From assembly GCA_011634665.1 (NCBI GenBank), contig WAEK01000002.1, forward strand, positions 1,199,001 through 1,263,000: 64,000 nt of DNA, read 5' to 3'. The position numbers were made by a program, and so were the translations under genes. This document shows positions 24,892 through 37,253 of the stretch, piece after piece; position 1 is the stretch's first letter, and each line of letters begins with the position of its first letter. The notes under the pieces are model-generated. The model made no database searches and was not told where the DNA came from. It saw only the letters and a program-made list of their open reading frames with translations. The DNA is from Mortierella sp. BCC40632. Lineage: Eukaryota > Mortierellomycota > Mortierellomycetes > Mortierellales > Mortierellaceae.

Positions 24892-27800
24892 CCATCTTGT
24901 TCACTCGATCCATCTACTTACGGTTCTCGTTCAGGATCTCAATCCGATTGATCTTATCAAACCGTTCAAACTCCACACCTCGGACCAACTCGGCCAAAAA
25001 CAGATCCAGTCCATACAACGATTGTCGTGTCTCCTTCCAATGGTCCGTCTCAATCGCATACCAGTACGCATTATCCAATTCCTGATACAATTGTTCCTGT
25101 CTCGCTTGCTCCGCTGCTATCCACGAATACGACTCTTTACTCTTCTCTCGAGGTTGGGCCTGAGGTCCCTCCTGGAACGCCTCGCCAAGCTCGTTCATCA
25201 TCAACGTTGGATCACTGTTCGATCTTCGTCTCCCAAGTCTTGCAGGAAGCGTGAGTGACGTACGGACCTTGGCTTCATTGTCCATAGTGACCAGAACAGG
25301 TGATGGCCGGGTCTCCGTGACAATGGTTGGATCCAAGTCTGGCTCGATCTCGATGGCCGGTGGATTAGGTGCTGCCACAGATAAAAGCTCTCGGACAACA
25401 CTCACCTCCTTGGGCGAATGGGGTTGTGGTCCATCATCCTCAACGACAGTGTCATCTCGACCATGGAGGGCAAGTCCTTGGGGTGGAGTCTCTCGTCCCT
25501 TGATGGTGATATCTGTCATGACAGTCTCCCCAGATGAATCCGATCGCATTGTGCTCATCGACCCCTGTCGTGCACCACTGGTGGTCGAGTCTACCCGATT
25601 AGGCATACTCCAGTCTTCATGCGCTTGACTCACATCTTTAGTCTCGATTTCATCCTCCCATTCGTCGCTACTAGAATTGTGCATCGACCGGGAAGTCATT
25701 TCCGGGGAGGGTTCTGTATAAGGACTCTGCATTTGAGCCCTGAATGCCTCGAGCTTGGCTCGATACTCACTCTTCTCATTCTTGCGCTGATCTCTCCATA
25801 ACTTGGACTTTCGTTCAATTGTCCGGTAAGCAATATCAGCTTCTCGAAAGTATTGTGCACAAGCCGGCTCCAGCTTTGGATGCAGTTTGCCCACCTCCAG
25901 TTGATTCTGGACGATTCGAAGGATGTAGTGGCCCTGGAATTTGGAGTGCTGATAAGCCTTGAACAAATAATTAGGTGGAGCGATCGCATCGGTAGGCTCT
26001 TGGGTGATAGGATTCGCACTCTTATTCTGTGGAGGAGTGATGGAAGTTCTAGGACGACGACTACTGATCGAGGTCGTAGAGCTTTTGAGAGAGGGAGCTT
26101 TCTGACCAGGCGCTGGCCCCGGTCCTGGTCCTGGTCCCGACTTTGTTCCTGATGAGACGCCCATAGGAGAGGATATGCCCGAAACGCCTGATATCGAAGG
26201 AGTCGGTTTGGAAGGATGTTGTACCTTGGCAAGATAGGCATTGAACCCGCTCAAAAATTTGGCCGGTAGTGGATCTACCTCGGCCACCAAGATATTGGGA
26301 TCATTGTTGGCCTTTCGAGCCTCCTTGAGCCGTTCTGAGATAGACTCTGCACCATGTGGATGACGTGCATTACGACTACCATCAGCTGTCGTGGCGGCAT
26401 CCTTAGCGGATTGCTTTCCTGTTTCACCAATGGAGCTGCTCCGCCGCCGTCGGCTCAGACTGCTCCGGTGGTGTCGATGTGAATGACGATAGTAGTGTTG
26501 GTGAATGTAATGATAATAGTGATGGTGTCGAATCATGCTGTCCCGACGACCATTGGCATTCACTCCCATTCCTGAATGACTAGTGACAGTACCACTTCGA
26601 TGCCTTGACTTTTCAACCTTCTTCTCGTCCTCAGAATGTGGGACAGTCCCTGTTGCAGAGGCTGGCGTAGAACCGGACGCCCCACTGCCTCCTGCAAACG
26701 TGTTGTATAAGAAATCACGCTTCCTTCGTGCTGACGCTGTGAGTCGTGAGACACTAAAGAGTCCTGAGCTAGATCCTCCTTCATCCCCAGAATACATCTC
26801 TGGCATGGTGGCCCATGCCTGTGGTAGAGAAGCTGCAGGGCCAAAAGATCCTGAAGGGGTTACTCCTGCTGAGACGGAGGATGACATGGGCGAGGCAGTA
26901 GAAGAGGGCGCATTCGAAGAAGAAGAGGCACTGGACAAACCCACATTTCGCTTCAGCAGCTCCTTGATCCATGTTGCAGAGGACTCCCGCTGGGGTTCGC
27001 TCGATGGGGTTGACGATTGACTAAAGACGGAGGAGACCAGATTGACTCCTGCGCGCGTCATCACATTCAGTGGTGCTGCTCCCATGCTACCGTACCCAAA
27101 GGGTATAGAGTATGTAGGGGCGATGGCCAAGGCCATGCTGATATCTTTGCCTGATCGAGTTGTATTTGATCGCGGTGCAGGTGCCAGGGACGAGTCTCCA
27201 GTAGGATCCGTGTTGGCCCGCAAACTCGGCATGCTTGTTGCCACCTTGGGTCCAGAACCTCCATCCCGTTCCCATGTTTCTAGATACAAAGCGTTTGTAC
27301 TTTTGATTAGATACTTCTTCTAGAGAAAGGCCACGCGCGCGCACGAGCCACATCGAACGCGAAAAGAGTACTTTACCAGTAGCTCTACCTTCGACATCAC
27401 TTTCGCCACTGGTAACACCAGCGGTTGCACTCGCCACGGCCCCTTCGTCCCCTACTCCAATTTCATCTCGAAGCATCGATCCTCTCCGATGGCGAAGTCT
27501 TCTCAGGCGTGTTGTGATTCCCTTTTTGCGACTACTCTTGCCTAAGCTCATCGACTTGGTGAGCCCAGGGGAAGCTAAAGACTGGCCCGTATTACCGGAC
27601 AATGGTCCGCATCCGTCTTCGCTCTCGTCAGTCGAAGTGCAGGCCGGGACAGACGGGCCGATCGCCTCTGTCTCACCACCATAAGATCTGGATCGAAGGG
27701 ATAGCATGGGTGGCGGAAGATAACCAAAGCTTCCATACCCACGATATAATACCGGTTGATCTGCCAGTCGCTTCGAGGTCCCAGAAGACGGGGCTAGGAT

Positions 27801-28628
27801 CGAGGCGCGTCTTGGGGGATTCTGCGCAGGCTCTGCGCCCGATTCGGGTGTTACTGTAGAATGTGGTTGAAGTAGGTCTTTGGAACGTCGTCGGTGGCCA
27901 ACAGGAGGTGGGGCAGGGCGTTCAGTTGTAGGAGAGATGGACATGCGCTTGGAAGTGTAGGTTGGGCGACCGAGGCCAGCGGGTGAACTGATCAATCCAC
28001 TTGATACTGCGTTCTTGAGCGAAAGCTCGTCCGGGTCAGTCACGAGCGTCAGACGGGGTCGCGGTTGCCTCGATCCCATCACGGGGCGAGAGGCAGAAGA
28101 TCGGCGACGTGATCGTGAACCCGTTCTCTTTGGTTGATCCTTGTTGTCGACGGTGGTCGAAACAGGTTCGGCCGCGGGAGGTGTTCCGTCGGGAGGTTGA
28201 TCCGGTCCATGGTGTTCCTTATCAGTAATGAGCACTCGGGCTGTTTCTGCTGGGACGTCGACAGAAGGTGGTGAAGTGGCGGCTGTTGTGTTTGCGTGTG
28301 TATCTGGAAGCGTCTCTGTATCCGTGGGTGAGCAGTGTTGGCCACTTTTAGGTTCGGCCCTGTCCACCAGCAAACCAGTTGTTGGACCGTTCGCAGCGAA
28401 ATTTGTGGCACCCTGCAGATCGGCTGCTCCTTCGGACAAACCCTGCATCGCAGGGTCTGTTGCAACACGATTGAGAATTGATGACGACGGTGGTGGTGAG
28501 GATGGATGCAGGGCTGCAGTGGCTGAAGAAGCATCAGCCGGTCCCTGTGCCGATCCCTGTGGTGATCCCTGTGGCGAAGCAGGCGGGAGAGGAGTGGTTG
28601 TAGGGCTCAAGTTTGTTACTGCATGCAT
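23012..28628 (-). CDS. Unknown large coiled-coil protein with one C-terminal membrane segment
   Basis: I do not recognise this family. The best model has seven exons: 28628-27377, 27279-24922, 24733-24608, 24482-24341, 24153-24006, 23777-23607 and 23371-23012 (1518 residues, phases consistent). The first 800 or so residues are mostly disordered, with Ser/Pro/Arg patches and a Gly-Pro repeat (PGPGPGPAPG). An ordered helical part follows: FKAYQHSKFQGHYILRIVQN, LHPKLEPACAQYFREADIAY and FLAELVRGVEFERFDKINRI. Next come FMNYIDISLIGLRG and coiled-coil segments (IRIKNMEEKICATRELATRK, LAETVIQKLQDVNDRI). A basic stretch then leads into a hydrophobic segment, IAISVVTISILLFIWCLY, about 80 residues from the end. 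This suggests an organelle-membrane anchor facing the cytosol. The exon 1-2 junction is the weakest; the last five junctions are well supported by phase. Confidence 0.75.
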
Positions 28629-29156
28629 GGCACGGGAGACTGGCTCCAGAAGAGGAGAAAGAGGAAGAGGAAGGGTAAGTAGGAGGAGGAATGTTGCGGA
28701 TCCTGAGGTAGAGTGGCAAAGCAGTAGACAGAAAAGGAGAAGCAGAGAAGAGGCTGGGCGCTGAGCAGAGTAGGGAATGCATAGGATGGAGCCCCCCTCG
28801 TCGCAGCTGCGGCGAGATTGCTAATGACGAATGGGGGAATGGGGTAGTGGATCTAATCGCGCGGCTCCTTGTTTCTCCGGACGGGAATGCAAAGTACTAA
28901 GAGGCGCAGAGTGTGAGTGAGAGAAAGAGAAAGAAAGAAATGCCAATGGAGCGCAGGAAGGGAAGAGAGCAGGAAGGAAAGAGCGCAGAGGAAAGAACAG
29001 AACAGGAAGAAATGAGAATGAAGAAAAAGAGAGTAGCCAACGCACGAAAAAAAAAAAAAAAAAAAAAAAAGAGAGTGTGAGCACACACGGCTCGGTTTTT
29101 TCCTGAGCTCTGTTCCCGCTGGCCCTTGTCTGTCTCCTCCCCACTCCACTCCACAG

Positions 29157-29195
<39 letters not shown>

Positions 29196-29415
29196 CCCAG
29201 GTTGGTCACGCCCTCTGTGGCCTCACTTTACCTGCCTCCGCTTTTCGCAGTCACCCAAGCTCCTGCGCTCTCGGTCAGGGCCACATTCGCTCCAGTACAA
29301 AGCGATCTCGCCCCAACCAGACCTCGACCATGGATCTCGTCCTCTCGTCGCCTCTGCGCTCGTATCGCCCATCGGATCCATCAGGACTAAAGCACTCGAC
29401 TACATAACCTGCATC
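28629..29415. promoter_or_regulatory. divergent promoter region
   Basis: This 787-base stretch lies between two divergently transcribed genes, the unknown coiled-coil protein (-) and TFIIE beta (+), so it should hold both promoters. It contains an A run at about 29047-29070 and a CT microsatellite at about 29160-29193. I see no clear TATA box. Confidence 0.5.
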
Positions 29416-30767
29416 ATGTCTTTTAAGAACGCCACCAGCGAGTTCAAGAAGCGTCTTGCTGAACAACCCATCATCAAAAGAGCGGTCGTCACCCCAATCA
29501 GAGATGAGACTCGTTTCTTCACTGGATCGGATGCCAACCCCAACAACAATGGTCTGCATGTCTTTTCCTCTAGCAAAAAGAAAAAGAGTGAAGTCTATTC
29601 TCAGCCAAAGGACACTGGAGTCGGCCGACACACCAACAGTTTGCTCTTCAACGCTATCAACTATCTTAAAGTACGGGCACTGGGAGCGAGTATATTTGCG
29701 AAGCTTTTTCTTTGTTTCATGACCCAGGGATGCTTGCTCTAATGAACGACATCCCAAATGTGGTGACACTTGCTGCAAAGCCTCGGTATTCATGACATTG
29801 AAATGATGCTTACCATTCCCCTTCCTTTTTTTGTTCTTCTGCTGTGTGTCCTCAGTCAGTCGATGAACCACAGACGATAGAAGATTTGAAGCGCCACGGA
29901 GTGGATCTTGATGCAGCACCAGAACTCTACCAACTTCTCAGAGAGAACGCCAAGGTCAACTATGACTCTATCAACAGCACCTTTGTCTACAAGGTATGAA
30001 AATGAAAAACAAGACCCTTTGGCCCCCTGAATACTTTTTAGCGGATGAAGAAGACATGTTATGAGTGAGAGGGAAAGCAGCACACAAAAAATCTGACGAA
30101 TTTATTCTTTTGCATCTCGAAACCACACCAACAACTGGTTTTTGACAACAGCCAACATATCAAATCAGAAGCAAGGAGGATCTCTTGCTCATGTTGGAAA
30201 AGCGGAAAAACGAGGGTGGCATGGACTACAAAGAGCTCAAGGATTCATATTCAAAACTGCCACAGGCTGTAGAGGAGCTTGCTTCAGAAGGCAGGATATT
30301 GGTCGTCCGGAATAAGGATGGTCACCCCAGAGTTCTTTATTGGAATGACCAACGATATAACACAGCCATGGATGCAGGTATGAAAATAATGGAACGGGTG
30401 CCTTTTTTTTTTTTTTTTTTCCCTCTTATACCAGGTCTCTTGTTATCCATTCAGAGTACTGACTCCAGGTTATCATCGTTCTGAATGAATACCTACCACA
30501 AAACAATCAACAATAACAACAATGACAACAACAACAACAACAACAACAGACTTTCGAAAAATTTGGCACTCACTACGGATTCCAGATGAGGTCGATCTAC
30601 CAAAGGAACTGGAAAAGGCTGGTCTGACACATATGCAAGTCTTTGACAAGAAGGGACCGGGCGAGGCACCCAAGCGTAAGCAAGTCCGACGAAACAGAAA
30701 GATGAAGATTACCAACACACATATGAAGGAACTGGATCTCACCAAGGACTTTGTTGTTCAAAAGTGA
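29416..30767 (+). CDS. TFA2: Transcription initiation factor IIE subunit beta
   Basis: This subunit of TFIIE recruits TFIIH and helps open the RNA polymerase II promoter. Exons are 29416-29670, 29856-29993, 30152-30377 and 30550-30767 (278 residues, close to the usual size). The order is a basic N-terminus; a first winged helix (TNSLLFNAINYLKSVDEPQT, LKRHGVDLDAAPELYQLLRE, VNYDSINSTFVYKPTYQIRS); a second winged helix (GMDYKELKDSYSKLPQAVEE, LASEGRILVVRNKDGHPRVL); and a basic tail (GPGEAPKRKQVRRNRKMKIT, LDLTKDFVVQK). This arrangement is characteristic of TFIIE beta. The last intron ends in a CAA repeat (about 30508-30549). Confidence 0.94.
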
Positions 30768-30797
30768 AAAGTGGAATACTCTCCTTTGTCACCATCT

Positions 30798-30838
<41 letters not shown>

Positions 30839-31348
30839 CCAATTTTTTTTCTTTGTTGCTGTTGTTGTTACTACTGTTGTTTTGATTTCCTTATCTGTTA
30901 TCCTTTTTACAGACGTTGTCGGGTGTGCTCCTCATTCGGTACTGAAAAAGAAAAAAAAAATCATGAAAATGCTGGCGACTTGGAGCGTGTCGCTCCAGTC
31001 TCTGGGAGAGGAACTCTTTGATTCCATATCAAGAAGGTCCTTGAATACTTGAACTACTTTTTTACATCCAAACAGCCTCTGCCTTCTCTTCCCAAAGCCA
31101 TTTTCTGTCCTTCTACTGAGCAACTCGCCATCGCTTCTTTTAGTTTTGTCTCTATCTACCTCTCTTCTCTTCTTCTTCTCCCGCTGAGCACCATTGAAAA
31201 GTTGTAGGTGCTTATTTTCCCCTTAGATTTGGTAATGATAAATAAAGAAAAGAAAATTACAGACCTGCTCTATGCGTACACGGAGAGTGAGAGACTAGAA
31301 CTAAGAGACGAGATATTTTATTTGGAAATTGTCCTCACGGTCACCATC
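30768..31348. other. intergenic between convergent TFA2 and CotH gene
   Basis: This is the 3' region of both genes. It includes an uninterrupted T run of 38 bases at 30801-30838. No coding signal is seen. Confidence 0.6.
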
Positions 31349-33802
31349 TTAGAGCACAAGAACAACAAGAGCAGCAAAGGTGCTCACAAGAGCTCCAATG
31401 CCACGAGGCATCAATGCACCTGCAGCATTCTTTCCCTTTCCAGAAGCGTGATCATCCTCATCCTTATCGGTTCCATCTGGAGTGCCTTGTTGACCCTTCT
31501 TTGGAGGAGGAGCCACCCGATCGGCTGTACCAGCAGGGATCTCAAACTTGAGCTCGGCCGCCACCAGATCCGCCATGTCCTTGACCCAACCACGGACAGA
31601 ATAGGACATGTCCTTGGTGTGTCCATCCAAGTTCTTGTTAAAGTCATCAAAGGTATATCCATTGTTCTTGCCAGGACTCTTGCGCGTGAGTGAGATATCC
31701 CACTTGGCATCAGCAGAAAGCATCTTGTTGTAGTACTCAATTCTAGGATTGAGGGCCTCGGGCTTGAACACCGTGCTGACAATCTCCTTGAGGATTGTCT
31801 CAAACTTTTGGTTGATCTCCTTGTTTTGAATGATAAGCTTCGAGACCAATGGGTGATCTCCCGACTTGAACTCGTTCCATAACTTATAACTCTCCAAGGT
31901 CGACTTGGGAGCGCCGTTACCAAAGGTACCATCAAAGTCTGTGGGGATCCATTGCCACTTGCCGTTGGGCTTGAGGGTAGGGTTATTATACATAAAGTAG
32001 TTGGAAGCCGACCACCAGTAATTGTCCCAGGCACCTCCCAAGTACTCGAGTGCCATATTCCTCAAGAATCCATCCAAATCCAAACGAGACTCCCAATAGG
32101 CAATAGGATCAGGAGTGGAGACAGGATCAAATGCTTCCAGATCCTTCATGAACGCAATCAAGTCTTGAAGAGGCTCCGAAGCGGGGTTCTTGCCAAGGTA
32201 TTCGGACTTGTAACAGGTCTTGTCATAATCGGCTCCGGAAGGACCCTTGTAAATGAGGTCAGCCTTGAAGTTTCGGACATCATCCATCCAACCGTTCATC
32301 TTGACGAGCGAACCACGCTCGACCTTGTCGTCACCGCTGTGGACTGTCTGCTTGAGAAAGGACTTTTTGATGTCGTCCACCATCAGGTAGAGACCATAGG
32401 GCTCATTGTTGACAAAAAGACGAACCCATGCGCCTGTTTAATAAAAAGACATGAAATGATAGGAGATGTCAGTGTCCGATGAATGAGTAAGACGCTGTTC
32501 TTTTTCTTTCTTTCTTTTGCCTCCTTTCCTGCAGGAGAGGTGAATTACCTTGTTGAGTAGGGACACCAGCCGAGTTGAGCGTATCGATGTAGAGCTTCTC
32601 GCGCAACATGGTGGGGTCCATGACCATGGAACGAAGCTTGATATTAGGACGGTGGAAAAACGTTTGATTGGCCTTGGAATCAAACTTGAATTTGAAACTA
32701 GAGCCGCCCAATGATTGGAGCAAAGAAAGAAGGGAATGGGAGGGGAAAGAAGAAAAAAAGAATGAGAAAACTAGCAGTTCAGGAACAATGGACTACTGCC
32801 GAGCACCTTTGCTCGTTCATGGGCATCTTTTTTTTTTAAGAAATATATCTATAAAGCAAGAGCACACTCTTGTAAGATCAAAAGGAGTTAAGGTAGACTT
32901 ACGCTTGCTTAGAGTGCTCCAAAGAGGACTTGCCAGAGGTTTTAAAGGTAATGTTTTCTATACAAGAAAAGAAGAATAAAAAAAAAACCATTATCACCAC
33001 ACCGTTAGTAAAAAAAGAGAGAGAAAGAGAGAGAAAAAAAAGGAGACAACGTGGAAGAAACTGAAAGGAAAAATTCAAACATACTCTGTGAGTGGATAGT
33101 GTCACTGTTAATGAATCGAAAGTCAACCGTGTAAGCTTTGCCATTCGTAGGGTTGGCCATCATCTCTTCAATGCTTCCCTTGGGTGCCGTCACATGGATC
33201 GTCGCGACCTGCTTGGTCTTGAAAGCCTTCGTCTTGGATGGGTACGTGGCCAAGTACGTGTAAGGGACCTTTGGCAGATCCTCCCATACTGTCACGGGGC
33301 GTTCAAAGAACTCGTTTGGCGTTGCCGTGTCCTTGGAATCCTTGAGCTTGCGAACAAACTCTTCTCCCTTGACGGCAACTCCTGTCTGGGAAAGTTCGAC
33401 ATACGAGTACTCGGACGCGCTTGTCGTGCCGGGCACCGTGCCAGACCAGACAGGGAATGTGTTCTCGTCAGTAGTCAACGTGGTGACTTGACCATTGACG
33501 CTGACACCAAATTTGCCTTGAGCTGAAGAAGGGTATCCGATGACATGATATGTAACTGAAGGAACGGAAATAAGAAGGGAACAATCATTTCGAGTCGTCA
33601 GCTTTTTCATCGTCTTCCGTGCAAGAGAATTATGATTATGTGACAGTAGTCGGAATGGGAAACAATCAAAGGAAAGAACACCTCTTGGAGGATGGACGAT
33701 TGAGCGTAGTTCAGGATAGGGGTAGCAAAGTGTAGGGATCGGTCACGTACTGTCAGCATAGGCGACTGTGGCGAGCGCCGCCAGTCCAAGAATCAACTTC
33801 AT
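31349..33802 (-). CDS. CotH-kinase family secreted GPI-anchored protein
   Basis: CotH proteins have an atypical protein-kinase fold. Bacterial members phosphorylate spore-coat proteins, and fungal members are cell-surface proteins expanded in Mucoromycota. Exons are 33802-33751, 33555-33085, 32957-32903, 32697-32549 and 32433-31349 (603 residues). The N-terminus (MKLILGLAALATVAYAD) is a signal peptide. The kinase-like core has FKFKFDSKANQTFFHRPNIK, REKLYIDTLNSAGVP, RLFVNNEPYGLYLMVDDIKK, the LGGAWDNYWWSASNYFMYNN segment and the metal-binding WIPTDFDGTFGNG. The C-terminus (ALMPRGIGALVSTFAALVVL) is a GPI-attachment signal preceded by a Lys/Asp/Gly-rich spacer. Some family members in Mucorales act in host interaction. 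Nothing here shows that role, and the function in this organism is open. Confidence 0.92.
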
Positions 33803-34013
33803 GATTCAGGTGTTTGCCAGAAAGAAAGAAAAGAGTATATCAAGTGTAGTTGGTGTTAAGGAAGTCCGAGAGAAAAAGTGAAAAGAACTAATGATACACG
33901 AGTATTGTGGCAGAGTGGGAAGATTACAAAGAAGGGAAGAGGGGGATAAGGAGGAAGACAGGAATGGGTTTGGGGATCGTTATTCAAGGGGTTGAAGTGG
34001 CCGGAGGCAGGGG

Positions 34014-34022
34014 TTATATATA
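34014..34022 (-). promoter_or_regulatory. TATA box of the CotH-family gene
   Basis: TATATATAA on the minus strand, 212 bases upstream of the CotH-family ATG. It is a canonical TATA box at a plausible distance for a fungal gene with a leader of about 150-180 bases. A strong TATA box often goes with a regulated, highly expressed gene. The transcription start itself is not visible. Confidence 0.5.
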
Positions 34023-36668
34023 GTCCATGGGGAGGGGGGAGGGGCCAGATCCAAGGGCCCAAATGGCACACAGAACAGGGACGCTTTTTTTTCTTAGCCC
34101 GTAAGTATGCCATCACGAGCGGCGGCACACAATGTCGAACTCCCCGTCAAAGCGCTGGTTTTTTTCATAAGGGTACCAAAAGTGCTGAGAAGGAAAAAAG
34201 ATAGTAAAAAAAAACAATGGGTAGGGCGCTTCTGTGTCTCGGCCTAGGATCCGATCATGGGGCAAAGACACTTCCCCTCTTGTAAATTACTCGCGCCCAG
34301 TATGTTTGCACAACCGAACACTCTCCTTTCCTTCTCTAGGACATTGTGGATCAAGCACAAAAAAAAACTCGGCGGCGGCTCTCCGAGCCTTTGCTAGTTT
34401 TCCTTGATACGAATATAGCAATGCAACAACGGCAACGCCCTCGTGCCACTTTTAACTTTGGTCCGCCGCTAATTCTGTGTGTTCTCCTGCATCCCTCGCT
34501 GCAGAGCCAATAGTGCGCACCCCGACATGGTAGGCAACGAGGCAAAATAATAATAACAATAAAAGTAGCAACAGAACCAGACAAGTACTGAAGACACTGT
34601 CGAATTAGCCCGGAGTCGATGCAATTGCGATTCAAAAAAAAAAAAAAAAAAAAAAAAAGTGGTCCTTTTTTTTTAGGATGGTCCTTTCCCTTCTATTCCT
34701 TTTTATGAGTTGTCCCCAATATGAGGCTGTCGGGATGGTTGCTCCTGGGATGGATAGCTACGTTGAGGAGGCGCTGCGGGGAGTCAGAACGGTCCACTCA
34801 GGGCAATTCGTTGACAGGCTTCTGTTTCGAGGAGTCAGAAAAGCCCTTCGTCCACAACCATTTTTATTTGCAAACCCAGCCTAATGCGTCAGTGTCAGGG
34901 CACCTCTTCAATGCTCCGACCTGATCTTGGGATATATATGTTTCCTTTTGGAACAAGAAAAGGAGGTTGCTTACGATGGATAACAGAGAGGGCTGTCCAT
35001 CTGTTCTCTCTCTCTCTTTCTCTCTCAAACTGGATAAGGAGAGGATAACGATCGGTCGGAGGCTGTTGGTCCGCCCTTTTCTTTTTGCCGCGAACCGGGG
35101 AATGACTTCACTCCTCAAACAGGCTGCCCATTTCTTATTTTCTCAAGGAGACTCCCCACTTGTTGCAAATAAAATGAGATACAATGTTCTTCCTTCACCT
35201 CTTCCCTGGTTGATCAACCAAAGGGTCAAAAGACTCTTTTAGTGTACGCCCAAATGCATATGCACATTGTGTTTAGACTCTCGTAGAGACCTGTAAGTTT
35301 GAACTGTTGGACCTTTTTCTTCCTCTTTCATACTTTTAGAATTCCTCCTTTGGTAGTGGGCTCACCAGGGATTGTGCGAAATGAAAGGGACGGGAAAGGG
35401 GGGGTAGAGAGATCATCAAAGCATGGGCGCAAATGTACACACGCACGCGACAAGGGCGCGGCTGAGAGGGCTCCCGTCGATCTAGGTACCTTTTTTTTTT
35501 TCCTCCTACTCGCCCTCTTCACTCTCTCTCTCTCTCCCTACCTTTCCAGCCATGCGAATACTCCAAGTCTTTTTTTGGGAAGTACCTTAATAACTTGGAC
35601 AAAGATGAGACACAGAAACAGGTTGACCCACTTGGATCCACCTCCTGGATTGAGATGCTATATCTGGACGAATCTGAGCTGGGCCGAATTTGAACGGACA
35701 TCTTTGTTGTTCCCCTGTAAACTCGAGCAAGGTTACCGAGCTCGTCATCTTTATATTTAACCCAGCAAAAGAAAAGAGAGAGAGAGAGAGAAAGAAAGGA
35801 CCCTAGCCTCAACTTCTGGCTGCATCTTAACTTTGGCCCCTTTTGGTTCCAAGTCCTTACTTTTTTCTGTAATCCTGCGGAAGCCTCACCATTTTGTGCG
35901 CCGCCTTGGCTCGTGATAGGAACCTACCCGTACGTAATGCTGCGGTAATGGTAATAAAAAAAAAAAAAAAACCAGCAAGTCCCTTAAGATAGGATCATTA
36001 TGTGCCTCTTTCGGGGGCAGTCCTCTTTCTTTCCTTCTTTCTTCCTTTCTTTTACTCTTTCTCCTCTAATATTTTCCTTTCGGTGAGCAATTGGGACTCC
36101 CATGTGGCGTCCCTTTCTCGTTTGGGAAAAGATATGATCCGACAAGTGGGTTGACTGCCATTTTTATTTTATTTTATTTTTTTTGACTGCCTAATATCAA
36201 CTCTATGTTCATGCCTTGTTGATGCTAGAAGTAGAAGAGAAAGAGAATAAGGCACGTCAACAATAACCATCGGAGAATTAGAAACGAAGAAGCTCTAGAC
36301 TACCATTGTAGATGGAAAGACTGAAGATGCCATCTTCTAGATTTTTTTTAAAAAAAAAAAAAAAAATACAAGGCGCATCCAGGATAGGATGGGGTGATCC
36401 ACCCAAGAAGCCAAAAGTCATTGACATAGGTCGAGGAAAAAAAGAGGGGGGAGAGGACGCCTGCCGAACGTTAGAAGGGATTAGAACCGATTTTTAAAGG
36501 ACTACGCGGATTACCTAGGACGGATGAGGGGAAGAGGAAATCTCGGACATAGACAATGGAGAAAGAAAAAAGAGAGGGGGGAGGCCAACCATGAAAAAGG
36601 AACTAGTCAGACTCTAGTGCACCCAACCATTTAGAAAGACGTGTGTGGATTAAAATCATGGACTTGCA

Positions 36669-37253
36669 TTAAAAAAAAAAAAAAAGTTGGGCATGGAGAT
36701 GCATAATACAAGAGGATGGATGAACTGGGAGAAAGAGAGAGAGAGAGAGAGAAGCAGGCAACAATGCAACAAAATCGAATGTGGGCTTGGTCGTTTTTGA
36801 GAATGTACAGCGGGAAAAATGCATTTTTTTTTGTCCGTGTGGTTCAAAAGCACCTGTGCTCTGAGTAGAAGCTTGGATCATCACAGAGACAAAGTAAAGA
36901 GAGGGAGAGACCAGACCCGAGGACAAGAGGAATAGGTCATCTATCGAGGCTACAAGTCCCTCTATTTGTCCTCGGACTGCACAAAGGAGCATGTTCCAAC
37001 CCCTTGAGGAGTTCTTACCAGAGTCTAGGTAAGCTGCAGTCGTGACAATGCCTGCCTGTTTAAGGAGTCCCAAGGCACGAATGGATGGCAGGGGGGAGGG
37101 ACTCAATGATAGTTTCATGGCTGCATACCTTGGGTTGATTGGGCTAGATCCAATGTCATCTGGTTTTTGGTTGCCGTTGTCAAAGACTGCGCGTATAATG
37201 TCGCCGAACGAGGAGCCTTTACCTTTCAGTGCGGCCTGTTTCTCGATCTGCAC
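36669..37253 (-). other. weak open frame, possible gene fragment
   Basis: A 194-codon frame begins MQIEKQAALKGKGSSFGDII and continues DNGNQKPDDIGSSPINPR. Its first half has normal amino-acid composition, unlike the surrounding low-complexity DNA, and splice-like sites occur inside it (AAG|GTATGC near 37130, a CAG acceptor near 37064, CTG|GTAAGA near 37020). Its end runs into a GA/poly-T tract. I could not build a spliced model without an early stop, and I recognise no family. It may be a decayed gene or chance. Confidence 0.2.

Noticed and set aside
30508..30549. CAA repeat as a poly-Gln/Asn coding tract
   Set aside because: It lies at the 3' end of TFA2 intron 3; coding resumes after the CAG acceptor at 30549.
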